Positions 45,733 to 55,100 of a DNA stretch of 64,000 nucleotides are shown in pieces; the stretch's first letter is position 1, and each line of letters starts with the position of its first letter. Origin of the DNA: Barnesiella sp. An55 (GTDB lineage: Bacteria; Bacteroidota; Bacteroidia; Bacteroidales; Barnesiellaceae); contig NZ_NFHZ01000003.1 in assembly GCF_002161555.1 (NCBI RefSeq), positions 124,001-188,000 on the forward strand. Reading direction: 5' to 3'. Both the position numbers and the translations under genes were made by a program. The notes under the pieces were generated by a model. It did no database searches and had not been told where the DNA came from. It worked only from the letters and a program-made list of their open reading frames with translations.

Positions 45733-47886
45733 TTACAGGTCGATTTTCTTTTTGCGGTTGCGGTGAGTCCACCGTTTTTTGTAGGCGATGAGTTGTCTGA
45801 AGATTTTCTCGATACCCAGAATCTCGGAGTGGCTGAGCATATCGTGCGACATGGGCTCCATAAACGAGGCAGGAGCCGGCTCGGCGGTGCCGAACTGTTC
45901 GGGGTAGAGCACGATGAGATTGTTGTTGGCAAAGTACTTCGAGAGGAACGAGGGGATGTTGTCGGCATCGGAGTTGAACGACACCGAGGTGGGGCGTGCG
46001 CTCACCACGATAAAGAGGTCGTCGTCGAGCACGACGTTGGCCAGGAGCATGAAATCGTCCCAACTCTCGAGCACTTCAAACTCGTTGCGAATGTTGTATC
46101 GTCCGGCTTTCAACCGGGCTTTCAAGTAAGGGATGGTTTCGGGGTAGGCATAGAAGATGGCCCGGCAGCCTATCTGCTTGGCCATGTTGGCCACGCGGTC
46201 GATCCATCGGGCAAAACCCGTTTCGTATTCGGCCTTGCGGGGCACGGCAATGACGATGCGTGTGACGGTATTGATGGGGTTGACACACTTCGAGATGAGA
46301 ATCATCTTGTTGGTGTTCTTGAGCAGCGACTCGATTTTGGCCCCGAAGAAGGTATCGACAATGTTGGCCTTGTGGTGCAGACCCAGCACAACCTCGGTGA
46401 TGTTCCGCTCCTTCATGGTGTGGATGATGCCGCTGGTGATGTTCATGTCGTACCGGGCGATGGGAATCAGCTTGGTGTCGGCCGACGAGGCTACCTTGCC
46501 GGCAAACTCGAGAATCGACTGCGAGCGGTAGTTGCTCGTCTTGCTGTCGTCGGTGACGTGCAGGGCGTAGAGGGGCGACCGTTTTTGGGGCGACTTGAGC
46601 AGCAGCGCCAGATTGATGAGGTTCTCGATGGTGCTGGGATTGGCAATGGGGATGAGAATCTGTTCGCTCTGTATCGTCGATTTGGGGGTAGTGGGTTCGT
46701 TGTCCTGCATGGCAACGACCATTTGGCGGGCCGCCTTCTCGGTAACCAGAGTACTGATGATGCAGGTGACCAGAATCATGACGATGGTTCCGTTGAGAAT
46801 CTCGTCGTTGAAAAGCCCTATGTTGTGTCCGATGATAACCGCAGCCAGCGTGGCGGCAGCCTGGGCGTTGCTCAGTCCGAAGATGAGGTTGCGGTCTATC
46901 TTGGTCATGTGGCAAGTCTTTTGGGTGAGCCAGGCCGCAAGCCATTTGCAGAAGGTGGCTACAATCGACATGTTGGCCGCCACGATAATCGTTTCGGTAT
47001 CTTTCACAATCACCCGCAAGTCGATGAGCATACCCACCCCGATGAGAAAGTAGGGGATGAACAGGGCATTACCTACAAACTCGAGCCGGTTCATCAAAGG
47101 CGATACGTTGGGAATGAATCGGTTGAGCACGATGCCGGCGAAGAAGGCTCCTAAGATGGCCTCCAGCCCGATGACCTGTGCCATGTAGGAGGCCAGGAAC
47201 ACGAGTGCCAGGATAAAGATGAACTGGGTGACGTTGTCGTTGTAGTTCTTGAAGAACCAGCGGGTGAGTCGTGGGTAGATGTAAAGGATGGCCAGGCTGT
47301 AGATGAGAATGTTAATCGTTAGTCTGAGCCAGAAGAACTCGGTGAGATCGCCCCGTACCATACCCGAGATGACCGCCAGAATGATGAGGGCACCCAACAC
47401 GGTGAAGATGGTACCGGCAATGGTTACCGGCACGGCTCGTGTGCGTGAGATGCCATACCGGCTGATGATGGGGTAGGCTATGAGCGTGTGCGAGGCATAC
47501 ATACTGGCCAGCAGTATCGAGGTCATGAGGTTGAGGTGCAGGGTGTAGTAGCTGATGGCTGTACCCAGTATCATGGGTATGAGGAACGTATAGAGCCCGA
47601 AGATGATGCCGTCTTTTTTGCTCTTCTTGAAATCGTTCATGTCGATCTCGAGACCGGCCAGAAACATGAGGTAGAGGATGCCCACGTTGCCGAATATCTC
47701 GAAACTGCTGTCGCGGGCGAGCAGGTTGAGCCCGTTGGGACCGATGACGACACCGGCGATGATGAGCCCGATGATGTGAGGCACCCGTATGCGGTTGAGG
47801 AGTATGGGCGCAAGCAGTATGATAACCAGTACAATGAAAAAGATCAGTACCGGATTTTCAATCGGTAGTGAAGTGATACTGCCCAT
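45733..47886 (-). CDS. Cation:proton antiporter (CPA2 type) with UspA-like domains
   Basis: 717 residues from the ATG at 47886. The first 400 residues are a 12-13 helix antiporter (VPHIIGLIIAGVVIGPNGL, MFLAGLEIDMNDF, IAGVVIGP and the paired acidic region of helix 5). The remaining 300 are soluble and resemble universal-stress-protein folds (ILIPIANPSTIENLINLALLLK, ITEVVLGLHHKANIVDTFFG). It exchanges Na+ or K+ for protons, with the cytoplasmic domain probably sensing a nucleotide or redox state. Alone on its transcript between HU and asd. Confidence 0.88.
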   Translation of the reverse strand: MGSITSLPIENPVLIFFIVLVIILLAPILLNRIRVPHIIGLIIAGVVIGPNGLNLLARDSSFEIFGNVGILYLMFLAGLEIDMNDFKKSKKDGIIFGLYTFLIPMILGTAISYYTLHLNLMTSILLASMYASHTLIAYPIISRYGISRTRAVPVTIAGTIFTVLGALIILAVISGMVRGDLTEFFWLRLTINILIYSLAILYIYPRLTRWFFKNYNDNVTQFIFILALVFLASYMAQVIGLEAILGAFFAGIVLNRFIPNVSPLMNRLEFVGNALFIPYFLIGVGMLIDLRVIVKDTETIIVAANMSIVATFCKWLAAWLTQKTCHMTKIDRNLIFGLSNAQAAATLAAVIIGHNIGLFNDEILNGTIVMILVTCIISTLVTEKAARQMVVAMQDNEPTTPKSTIQSEQILIPIANPSTIENLINLALLLKSPQKRSPLYALHVTDDSKTSNYRSQSILEFAGKVASSADTKLIPIARYDMNITSGIIHTMKERNITEVVLGLHHKANIVDTFFGAKIESLLKNTNKMILISKCVNPINTVTRIVIAVPRKAEYETGFARWIDRVANMAKQIGCRAIFYAYPETIPYLKARLKAGRYNIRNEFEVLESWDDFMLLANVVLDDDLFIVVSARPTSVSFNSDADNIPSFLSKYFANNNLIVLYPEQFGTAEPAPASFMEPMSHDMLSHSEILGIEKIFRQLIAYKKRWTHRNRKKKIDL

Positions 47887-48062
47887 GACCCTGCTATTTT
47901 TTTTTAAGATGCTGAAACTGTAAATATGCAACAAAAATACAAATAAAAGTTCGCTCTTGCAAGCAATACGGCCCCTTCTGTGTGAAATGTGTCGCAAATG
48001 ACTAAATTGTAGTGGAAAGAATATAAATATTTCTTTTTGTTATGTTTTTGCTTAAATAGTTG

Positions 48063-48070
48063 TATATTTG
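48063..48070 (+). promoter_or_regulatory. Promoter -7 element for asd
   Basis: TATATTTG matches TAnnTTTG exactly, 63 bases before the ATG. No TTTG at the standard -33 distance. Confidence 0.45.
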
Positions 48071-48133
48071 CACCTCTTTTTCAGCGAAAAAGAATAAACG
48101 AGAATTCGGAATATAAATTACAAAAGAAAGAAG

Positions 48134-49138
48134 ATGAAAGTCGCTATTGTGGGCGCCAGTGGCGCTGTCGGACAAGAGTTCCTAAGAGTTTTGGATGAGC
48201 GGAATTTCCCGATCGACGAATTGCTGTTGTTCGGTTCCTCTCGCAGTGCAGGACGTACTTATACCTTTAAGGGTAAGCCGATTGTAGTCAAGGAACTGAA
48301 GCACAATGACGACTTCAAGGGTGTTGACATTGCCTTTACGTCGGCCGGTGCCGGCACCTCGAAAGAGTTTGCCGAGACGATTACCCGCTATGGAGCCATC
48401 ATGATCGACAACTCGAGTGCTTTCCGCATGGACGACGATGTGCCTTTGGTTGTCCCCGAGGTGAATGGCGACGATGCCTTCGTGCGTCCCCGCGGCATTA
48501 TTGCCAACCCCAACTGCACCACCATCCAGATGGTGGTGGCCCTGAATGCTATCGAGGCTGTCTCGCACATCAAGCGGGTGCATGTGGCTACCTATCAGGC
48601 GGCCAGCGGTGCCGGTGCATCGGCCATGGCCGAGCTGAAGAAACAGTATGAGCAACTTATTGCCGGCGAAAAACCCACGGTCGAGAAGTTCTTCTTCCAG
48701 CTGGCCTACAATCTCATTCCCCAGGTCGATGTCTTTACCGATAACCTCTATACCAAAGAGGAGATGAAGATGTACAACGAGACGCGCAAGATCATGCACT
48801 CCGATATTGCCGTGAGCGCCACTTGTGTGCGGGTACCGGTGATGCGGGCTCACTCCGAGGCCATCTGGATCGAGACCGAACGTCCCGTATCGGTAGCCGA
48901 GGCTCGCGAAGCGTTTGCCCATGCCAAGGGTGTTGTGCTCGAGGACGATCCCGAGAACCGCGTATATCCCATGCCGCTCTTCAAGGCTGGGTGCGACCCG
49001 GTGTATGTAGGTCGTATCCGCAGCGATATCTCCAACCCCAACGGGCTGACCTTCTGGACCGTAAGCGACCAGATTAAGAAGGGTGCAGCCCTGAACGCCG
49101 TGCAGATTGCCGAGTATCTGCTGGCTCATCAGAAATAG
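48134..49138 (+). CDS. asd: Aspartate-semialdehyde dehydrogenase
   Basis: 334 residues. It reduces aspartyl phosphate to the semialdehyde for lysine, diaminopimelate, threonine and methionine synthesis. NADP is bound by [11 protein letters not shown]; the active-site cysteine is C128 in NPNCTT; the substrate-binding [11 protein letters not shown] and the catalytic histidine within it are present. Single-gene unit between its own promoter and a shared terminator. Length and motifs are normal. Confidence 0.96.
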   Translation: MKVAIVGASGAVGQEFLRVLDERNFPIDELLLFGSSRSAGRTYTFKGKPIVVKELKHNDDFKGVDIAFTSAGAGTSKEFAETITRYGAIMIDNSSAFRMDDDVPLVVPEVNGDDAFVRPRGIIANPNCTTIQMVVALNAIEAVSHIKRVHVATYQAASGAGASAMAELKKQYEQLIAGEKPTVEKFFFQLAYNLIPQVDVFTDNLYTKEEMKMYNETRKIMHSDIAVSATCVRVPVMRAHSEAIWIETERPVSVAEAREAFAHAKGVVLEDDPENRVYPMPLFKAGCDPVYVGRIRSDISNPNGLTFWTVSDQIKKGAALNAVQIAEYLLAHQK

Positions 49139-49200
49139 GCCCCGTAGTTTTCAAGAAAGGGCTTTGCCCGTATTGAAATTTGTATTGTTTATAAAAGACC

Positions 49201-49237
49201 GACAGCCGCTTGGACTATTCCAGGCGGCTGTCTTTTT
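49201..49237. terminator. Bidirectional terminator between asd and the GH20 gene
   Basis: GACAGCCGC (49201-49209) pairs exactly with GCGGCTGTC (49224-49232), followed by TTTT; the left flank is A-rich, so it also serves the minus-strand gene. Confidence 0.75.
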
Positions 49238-49254
49238 AGGGGACTCGGCGAGGG

Positions 49255-51759
49255 TCAGTCGTTGCGATATTCGGTGGTGAGGCTCTCCTTACCCAGATAG
49301 AAGAGACGGGCTTTGACCACTTGAGTCTGGCAATCGATGGTCGCTGTCCACAGAGCCGATTGGGCCGTAGGTTCGCTGCCGTCGGTGGTATAGCGTATCT
49401 CGGCTTGGGCAATGGGCGAGTTGGCATAGAGCTTGCCCTCGACGATGCGGATGCCGGGCTGAGGCAGGCGGAAGTTGACCCCTTCGCGAGCCAGACGAGG
49501 CATCTCGATGGCTGTGATTTTGGTGTTGTAAATTGTGCGGGCCTTTTCGTAGAGGGCCTGTTTGTCGTCGGCCGGTGTGGGCGACCACTCGGGGAAAGCA
49601 TTCCAGCCGCGCTCAACAAGACCGAAGATCTTGGGGAAGGTATAGTACTCCACCATGTCGAAACTGCCGAGCGTCTCGGAGAAGAGTTGCGCCTGTATGC
49701 CCTTGATGCGCGGGCGTCCCTGCTCGGTGAGTTGCGTCTTGCCCTGTGAGGCTTTCTTGAGGTCGTTCGGGCGGCCGTCCAGGGTTGTTGGGCTCGAAAC
49801 ATAGATGTTGTAGGGGAGCATGTTGAACGAGGCAAATTGATCGACGTAGCCACCCCACGTGAGGCCCGGTTCGTCTTTGTGGGGATTGTAGGCCAGGTCG
49901 AGGTAGAAGTTGTTTACGTTACAGAGGACTACGCCATACCCTGCATTGGCTGCCGTGTAGGGCACCTCGTTGTCGTGGCCTATGGTGTGCCAGCAATAGA
50001 CGCCGTCGAAGCGGGGAGCCAGGCGGGCATTCAACTCGGGCGAGTGGTTGAGAGCCACCTCTTGCCAGCCCGATACCTTGACCCCCTTTTGGGCCAGCAT
50101 GGCCGATACCTTGTCGAGGAAATATTCGGCCAGTTGGTGCGGGTGGGTCATGCCCTGTTCTTTCATGAACTGTTGGCAGCTGGGCGACCCTTCCCACGAT
50201 CCGTGGGGCACTTCGTCGCCACCGATGTGAATGGCCTCCAGCGGCACATCGGCCTCGCGGTACATGGCAATGATTTCGTCGCTCACCTTCTCCATGAAGC
50301 GATAGACCGAGGGGAGCGAGACGTTCATGATATTGTCGGTATAGGCTTGGGCCGAAACATATTTCGAAGTATCGTTTGTCTCGGAGAGCAGGTATTCGCA
50401 GGCCTTCTCCATATCGCTGTCTTTCAATTTGTTGTACCGAGCCTTCATGGCTACGAGAGCAGCCCGGGCATGGCCCGGCGATTCAATCTCGGGGATGACG
50501 GTGATATGACGCTGGGCGGCATATTGCAAAAGCTCGATAAAGTCTTGTCGGGTGTAGTATCCGTTGGCCGTGGCGGTGGTGTCGTTGGGATTCCAGCCTC
50601 CGTAGTAGTTGGGGTAGAGGCATTGGCTCTCGTCGCGGGTGAATCCCCGGCGCGAACCTACCGAGGTGAGCTCTTCGAGACCGGGAATCTCGAGACGCCA
50701 GGCTTCGTCGTCGCTGAAGTGGAAGTGGAAAACGTTGATTTTGTACGAGGCCAGCAGGTCAATCAGTTTGAAGAGGTCGGCCTTGCGGGTGAAGTTGCGG
50801 GCTACATCAAGCATCATGCCGCGGTAGGGCAGGTCGGGGTAGTCGTCGATGGCCACATTGTCGAGTCGGGCCGGAATCTGCTGGCGTTTCAGCAGCGAAA
50901 GCAGCGTTTGAGTGCCGTTGAAGATAGCGTGTGAAGTCGCTCCGCTGATGGTGATGTAGTTGTCGCGGATATCCAGCCGGTAGTGCTCGTCGTTCTGGAC
51001 GGGCGAGTTCTTGGTGAAACTGCAAAGGGCGATGACGGTCTGCCCGTTGTCGGTGACGTGGTAACCTATCTTTTCCAGTTCCTGTATCAGCAGATGGGCT
51101 TCACTGGCAAATCCCTCCTCGACACTGAGCGAAATATTCTCGGAGATGACCGATACTCCCGGTCGGGGTGTCGCCTTTTTGAGCGAGGGCAGCATGTCGT
51201 AGGACTGTGGAGTGTAGTCGGTTTGAAGTGCTTCGTTCTGGGTGTAACAATACTCGCCGTCGGGGTAGGGAGGAGTTATTAGTCCGGCTACGGTCCACTG
51301 CTCTTCGCGGGTGAAGGGGGCGATGGCGAAGGGAATATCGACCGGCTTGTTGTCGTTTTGCACGAAGAAGGGCGACTTGGGGGTGAATTGGGTCTGGGTG
51401 AGGATACCCCGGTTCAGATAGGGTATGGCGATGGAGTCGCCGGGGGCCAGCGGTTGCCACGATTCGGAGGGGGTCATGCGGTAGTATCCGGGATTGACCA
51501 TCTCGATAGTCACCGGTGAGTTTGCGTAGTTCTTTACCTGGCGGGGTGCGAGTTGGGTATAGTAGATTTCCCACCCGGTCTCGAGAGGTTTGTCCGAGGT
51601 GTTGACCAGGGTAAACGTGCTTCCGTAGAAGCCGGCCTCGACTTGATTCTTGCCCATCTCCCATCGCAAGGACACGGGGCTTGGGGTTGTCGTCTGGCAG
51701 GCCGCCAGTGTGACGAGGACCGGGGCCAAGAGCAAGAGTTGCGATTTCTTCATATTCAT
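49255..51759 (-). CDS. Beta-N-acetylhexosaminidase, GH20 (chitobiase type), lipoprotein
   Basis: 834 residues; ATGs at 51759 and 51753 are both possible starts. Lipobox near C21 (VLVTLAAC). Order: CHB_HEX-type N-terminal carbohydrate-binding domain, a GH20b domain, and the TIM barrel with the catalytic pair D515-E516 in HIGGDEVPHGSW (Asp orients the acetamido group, Glu is the acid). A C-terminal CHB_HEX_C beta domain ends it (IRYTTDGSEPT). It removes terminal GlcNAc or GalNAc from glycans in the periplasm or at the surface. It lies 30 kb from the SusC/SusD locus, so a link to it is speculative. Confidence 0.94.
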   Translation of the reverse strand: MNMKKSQLLLLAPVLVTLAACQTTTPSPVSLRWEMGKNQVEAGFYGSTFTLVNTSDKPLETGWEIYYTQLAPRQVKNYANSPVTIEMVNPGYYRMTPSESWQPLAPGDSIAIPYLNRGILTQTQFTPKSPFFVQNDNKPVDIPFAIAPFTREEQWTVAGLITPPYPDGEYCYTQNEALQTDYTPQSYDMLPSLKKATPRPGVSVISENISLSVEEGFASEAHLLIQELEKIGYHVTDNGQTVIALCSFTKNSPVQNDEHYRLDIRDNYITISGATSHAIFNGTQTLLSLLKRQQIPARLDNVAIDDYPDLPYRGMMLDVARNFTRKADLFKLIDLLASYKINVFHFHFSDDEAWRLEIPGLEELTSVGSRRGFTRDESQCLYPNYYGGWNPNDTTATANGYYTRQDFIELLQYAAQRHITVIPEIESPGHARAALVAMKARYNKLKDSDMEKACEYLLSETNDTSKYVSAQAYTDNIMNVSLPSVYRFMEKVSDEIIAMYREADVPLEAIHIGGDEVPHGSWEGSPSCQQFMKEQGMTHPHQLAEYFLDKVSAMLAQKGVKVSGWQEVALNHSPELNARLAPRFDGVYCWHTIGHDNEVPYTAANAGYGVVLCNVNNFYLDLAYNPHKDEPGLTWGGYVDQFASFNMLPYNIYVSSPTTLDGRPNDLKKASQGKTQLTEQGRPRIKGIQAQLFSETLGSFDMVEYYTFPKIFGLVERGWNAFPEWSPTPADDKQALYEKARTIYNTKITAIEMPRLAREGVNFRLPQPGIRIVEGKLYANSPIAQAEIRYTTDGSEPTAQSALWTATIDCQTQVVKARLFYLGKESLTTEYRND

Positions 51760-51816
51760 GGTATCTGTTTGTGTGAGTGATGTTTGTCGAAAGGAGTGTG
51801 CGATGACGGCAGAACA

Positions 51817-53052
51817 TTACCAGCCCGACGAGGCGCCTCCGCCTCCGGTGGCACCTCCGCCAAACCCGCCACTGAATCCACCTCCGCCGAATCCACCTCC
51901 ACGGCCCGACCCTCCTATGAGGGTGGCAGCCACGATAACGGGAATCGTGTATGTTTTGTGGTCTATCTTGTGGCAGTGGGCACAGCTGTAGCGCTTTTCG
52001 CCCAATCCGGTGCTCATGGTGGTGGCCCTGCGCAAGATGTAATCGCCGTCGAAGCTATAGGCCCGGCTGTGGCAGTAGGGGCATCGCTGATATTGGGTGA
52101 ACTGGTTTTCGTAGGGGTATATGAGGGTGTTGCCGCAGTGGTCGCAGAGCCACACGTCGTAATCGACAGAGTTGAGACTCTCCTCGGTATTTTCTTGCGG
52201 AGTGAGGTAGAGGTTGTCTTCCTCTTCGTTCAGTTTGCGCATGGGGCTGCCACACGATTCGCACTTGCGGGGTTTGTTGCGCAGTCGTTTGAGCCGGCGG
52301 CTCAGCCCGCCGTAGAGCAGCCACACGAAAAAGGGAAAGATAAAGCTGCCGACAAGCAGGAAGGGGCGGAAGGCCGTCAGCCGCTTGTATTGTTCATAGG
52401 GACCTTTGCGGGCATAGCGGGCCACTGTCCACAGCATGGCGAAGAGCAGGATGTGCGAGACGACGAGCGAGATGGTAAGGTAGCCGTTGAATATCTTGCC
52501 CCAGTCGATTTCCAGTCCCTTGACCGGTGGAGCGGTGAGCTCCTCGATTGCTTCGGGGGTAGTGATTATGCGGGTAATCGTGGCTATGCCGTCGAGCATA
52601 CCCTGGTCGTAATTTCCCTCTTTGAAGCGGGGCAGGATGTATTGCGTCTGTATGCGTTTGCAGATGGCATCGGGCAGGAGTCCCTCTATGCCGTAACCGG
52701 TGCGGAAGGTGATGCGGCGCTGGTCGAGCACGAGCAGCACGAGCAGGCCGTTGTCGTTTTGTTTGCCTATGCCCCACCGGGTGAAGAGGTCGGTGGCAAA
52801 GAGGTCTATATCGTTGTTGCCGATCGATTGCAGGGCCACGACGGCGACCTCCGAGGTGTTGGCCTCTTGCAGGCCGAGGAGCATTGAGTCTATGCGGCTC
52901 ACGGTTTCGGGCGAGAGTATCCCGTCGGGGTTGCTCACAAAGCGTCGGCCGTCGGTCTGGTGTACGTTGGGCACTTGATCGACCGTGTATTCGGCAGCCC
53001 ACAGCAGGGGGATGCAGAGCAGAATCAGGAGCAGGGTGCAGGTTTTTTTCAT
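51817..53052 (-). CDS. TPM-domain membrane protein with zinc-ribbon region and glycine-rich tail
   Basis: 411 residues with a signal peptide (MKKTCTLLLILLCIPLLWA). A periplasmic TPM domain (SNPDGILSPETVSRIDSMLLGLQ, WGIGKQNDNGLLVLLVLDQRRI) is followed by two transmembrane helices (residues about 190-215 and 233-255). A cytoplasmic part then has four CxxC/H knuckles (CESCG, CDHCG, CPYCH, CAHCH), probably two zinc ribbons. The tail is almost pure Gly/Ser/Phe (GGGFGGGGFSGGFGGGATGG). TPM proteins assist photosystem repair in plants and have unknown roles in bacteria. It lies 14 bases from the dGTPase gene. Confidence 0.85.
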   Translation of the reverse strand: MKKTCTLLLILLCIPLLWAAEYTVDQVPNVHQTDGRRFVSNPDGILSPETVSRIDSMLLGLQEANTSEVAVVALQSIGNNDIDLFATDLFTRWGIGKQNDNGLLVLLVLDQRRITFRTGYGIEGLLPDAICKRIQTQYILPRFKEGNYDQGMLDGIATITRIITTPEAIEELTAPPVKGLEIDWGKIFNGYLTISLVVSHILLFAMLWTVARYARKGPYEQYKRLTAFRPFLLVGSFIFPFFVWLLYGGLSRRLKRLRNKPRKCESCGSPMRKLNEEEDNLYLTPQENTEESLNSVDYDVWLCDHCGNTLIYPYENQFTQYQRCPYCHSRAYSFDGDYILRRATTMSTGLGEKRYSCAHCHKIDHKTYTIPVIVAATLIGGSGRGGGFGGGGFSGGFGGGATGGGGASSGW

Positions 53053-53066
53053 GAGGATATTCGTGT

Positions 53067-54431
53067 TTAGAGCGAAGGAAGGCTCATGCCGTTGATTTTG
53101 CGATAGAGGTCGAGGGCATAGACGTCGGTCATGCCCGATATGTAGTCGATGACAGCCTGTACTTTCCCGTAGAGCGTGGGAGCATGCATCTCGTATTGCT
53201 CGGGAACCTTGTTGAGCAGCAGCCGCGAGTAGGCTTTGTCGGGGAAACGCACGGCGTTGAGAAACTTGTCGAGGAGTACCGAGATGATGCGGTTACCGGC
53301 CAACTCGATGTCGAGTACGTCGGACGACTTGTAGATCTTCTCCAGGGCGGTGGCGGCGCAGTTGCGATAGGCCTGGCAGGGGCGGTCGGAGATGTGATCG
53401 ACCAGAGCCCCGGTAAAGCGCCCTTCGAGCAAGGCCTGCTCTTCGCGGCAGAAGAGGGCCGAGCACTCGTCGATGAGGGTACCGATGACGCAGGAGCGCA
53501 GGTAAACGATTTGCTCGTTGAGGTCGGTAACCACCTTGAGTACGTCGAGAATATGCTGTTGGCGCTTCTCGTCGAAGAAGTCGAGGAAGAGACCTTTGAC
53601 CGTTTCGGTGGTGAGAATCTTTAGTTTGTGGGCATCCTCGATGTCCATGATCTGGTAGCAGATATCGTCGGCTGCTTCGACCAGATAGACCAGCGGGTGA
53701 CGGTGATACCGCTCGCCGCTGTCGCCTTCGGGGAGCATGCCCAGGTCGTTGGCGATGCGCAGGAAATCCTCCTTCTCGGAGGTGAAGAATCCCGATTTGC
53801 CCCGTTTGGTCGATTGGATGGACGAGTAGGGATACTTGACAATCGAGGCGAGAGTCGAGTAGGTGAGGGCAAAGCCGCCGGGACGTCGCCCGTGAAACTG
53901 GTGGGTGAGCAGGCGGAAGGCGTTGGCGTTTCCCTCGAAGTGGGTGAAGTCTTGCCAGTGGTGTTCGTTTTTCAGCTCCTGCTTCAGCACCTGTCCGTTC
54001 CCCTCGGAGAAGTAGGTGGCGATAGCACGCTCGCCCGAGTGACCGAAGGGCGGATTGCCCAGGTCGTGAGCCAGACAGGCCGCCGAGGTGATGGCCCCCA
54101 GGTGATAGAGCTTGTGGCACCAGGGTTCGTTGCGGTATTTCTCGGAGAGCGTGGACGACACGTTATTGCCCAGCGAACGACCTACACACGATACCTCGAG
54201 GCTGTGGGTGAGCCGGTTATGCACAAATATACTGCCCGGCAGCGGGAATACCTGCGTCTTGTTCTGCAGGCGGCGGAAAGGCGCCGAGAAGACCAGCCGG
54301 TCGTAGTCGCGCTGGAAATCGGTGCGGGTGTGGTGCCGGTCGTCGTGGTATTTCTCCATGCCGAAGCGCTTGGAGGTAATGAGTCGGTCCCAGTGCATCT
54401 GGGTGGGGATATCCTTGGCTTGCATGTTCAT
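53067..54431 (-). CDS. dgt: Deoxyguanosine triphosphate triphosphohydrolase (dGTPase family)
   Basis: 454 residues. An HD-domain metal enzyme that splits dGTP (or other dNTPs) into nucleoside and tripolyphosphate. Metal ligands are in HNRLTHSLEV and AHDLGNPPFGHSGE; the family motifs RRLQNKTQVFPL at the start and EAADDICYQIMDIEDAH in the middle are present. It keeps the dNTP pool balanced. It lies divergent from dut, which cleans the pool of dUTP, with about 195 bases between them. Confidence 0.92.
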   Translation of the reverse strand: MNMQAKDIPTQMHWDRLITSKRFGMEKYHDDRHHTRTDFQRDYDRLVFSAPFRRLQNKTQVFPLPGSIFVHNRLTHSLEVSCVGRSLGNNVSSTLSEKYRNEPWCHKLYHLGAITSAACLAHDLGNPPFGHSGERAIATYFSEGNGQVLKQELKNEHHWQDFTHFEGNANAFRLLTHQFHGRRPGGFALTYSTLASIVKYPYSSIQSTKRGKSGFFTSEKEDFLRIANDLGMLPEGDSGERYHRHPLVYLVEAADDICYQIMDIEDAHKLKILTTETVKGLFLDFFDEKRQQHILDVLKVVTDLNEQIVYLRSCVIGTLIDECSALFCREEQALLEGRFTGALVDHISDRPCQAYRNCAATALEKIYKSSDVLDIELAGNRIISVLLDKFLNAVRFPDKAYSRLLLNKVPEQYEMHAPTLYGKVQAVIDYISGMTDVYALDLYRKINGMSLPSL

Positions 54432-54625
54432 GATTTCTTGTCAACAATCTGTGCAAATGTAGTAAAAAAGAGAGATAAAATATTGCCAAGCCACAAAAAC
54501 CTCGGCACCGTTTGCCGGGGTATCGCATTAAAATATAAAAAATAGGGTGCTTTTTTGATAGGATTTCGTTATTTTCGCAGATTAAAAGAGTGAAAATAAG
54601 TAGTCTTTATAAAAACTATAACCCG

Positions 54626-55066
54626 ATGAAGGTTTCTGTCAAGATAGTCAACAAGTCGCATCACGCGCTACCCTCCTATAGTACGCTGTTTTCGGCCGGT
54701 ATGGATATCCGCGCCAATCTGTCGGAGCCGGTAACACTGGCTCCTCTCGAGCGCAAACTCATTCCCACCGGTCTCTATATTGCCCTGCCCGAGGGGTATG
54801 AGGCACAGATACGGCCGCGTAGCGGTTTGGCCCTGAAGCATGGCATCACCATACCCAACACGCCGGGAACCATCGATGCCGACTATCGGGGCGAGGTGGG
54901 CATTATCGTACTCAACGTTTCGGACAAGCCTTTTACCATTGAAGATGGTGAACGCATCTGCCAGATGGTGGTCAAGGAGTATTGTCGGGTCGAGTGGGAC
55001 GAGGTCGAGTCGCTCGACGAGACCGAGCGCGGTGCCGGCGGATTTGGTCATACGGGTGTAAAATGA
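54626..55066 (+). CDS. dut: dUTP diphosphatase
   Basis: 146 residues from the ATG at 54626 ([16 protein letters not shown]). All five dUTPase motifs are visible: [46 protein letters not shown], and the C-terminal arm [11 protein letters not shown]. It turns dUTP into dUMP, keeping uracil out of DNA and feeding thymidylate synthesis. Followed after 34 bases by a TPR lipoprotein gene in the same direction. Confidence 0.96.
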   Translation: MKVSVKIVNKSHHALPSYSTLFSAGMDIRANLSEPVTLAPLERKLIPTGLYIALPEGYEAQIRPRSGLALKHGITIPNTPGTIDADYRGEVGIIVLNVSDKPFTIEDGERICQMVVKEYCRVEWDEVESLDETERGAGGFGHTGVK

Positions 55067-55100
55067 GAAGCCTCGTGAAACGAATATGATGGGGATAAGC

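Noticed and set aside
45595-47154. 519-codon plus-strand frame opposite the antiporter gene
   Set aside because: Shadow of a clear multi-helix antiporter gene.
54432-54625. A regulatory RNA or shared operator between dgt and dut
   Set aside because: A short GC-rich inverted repeat is present near 54497-54522, but pairing is imperfect and no promoter with correct spacing could be placed on either side.
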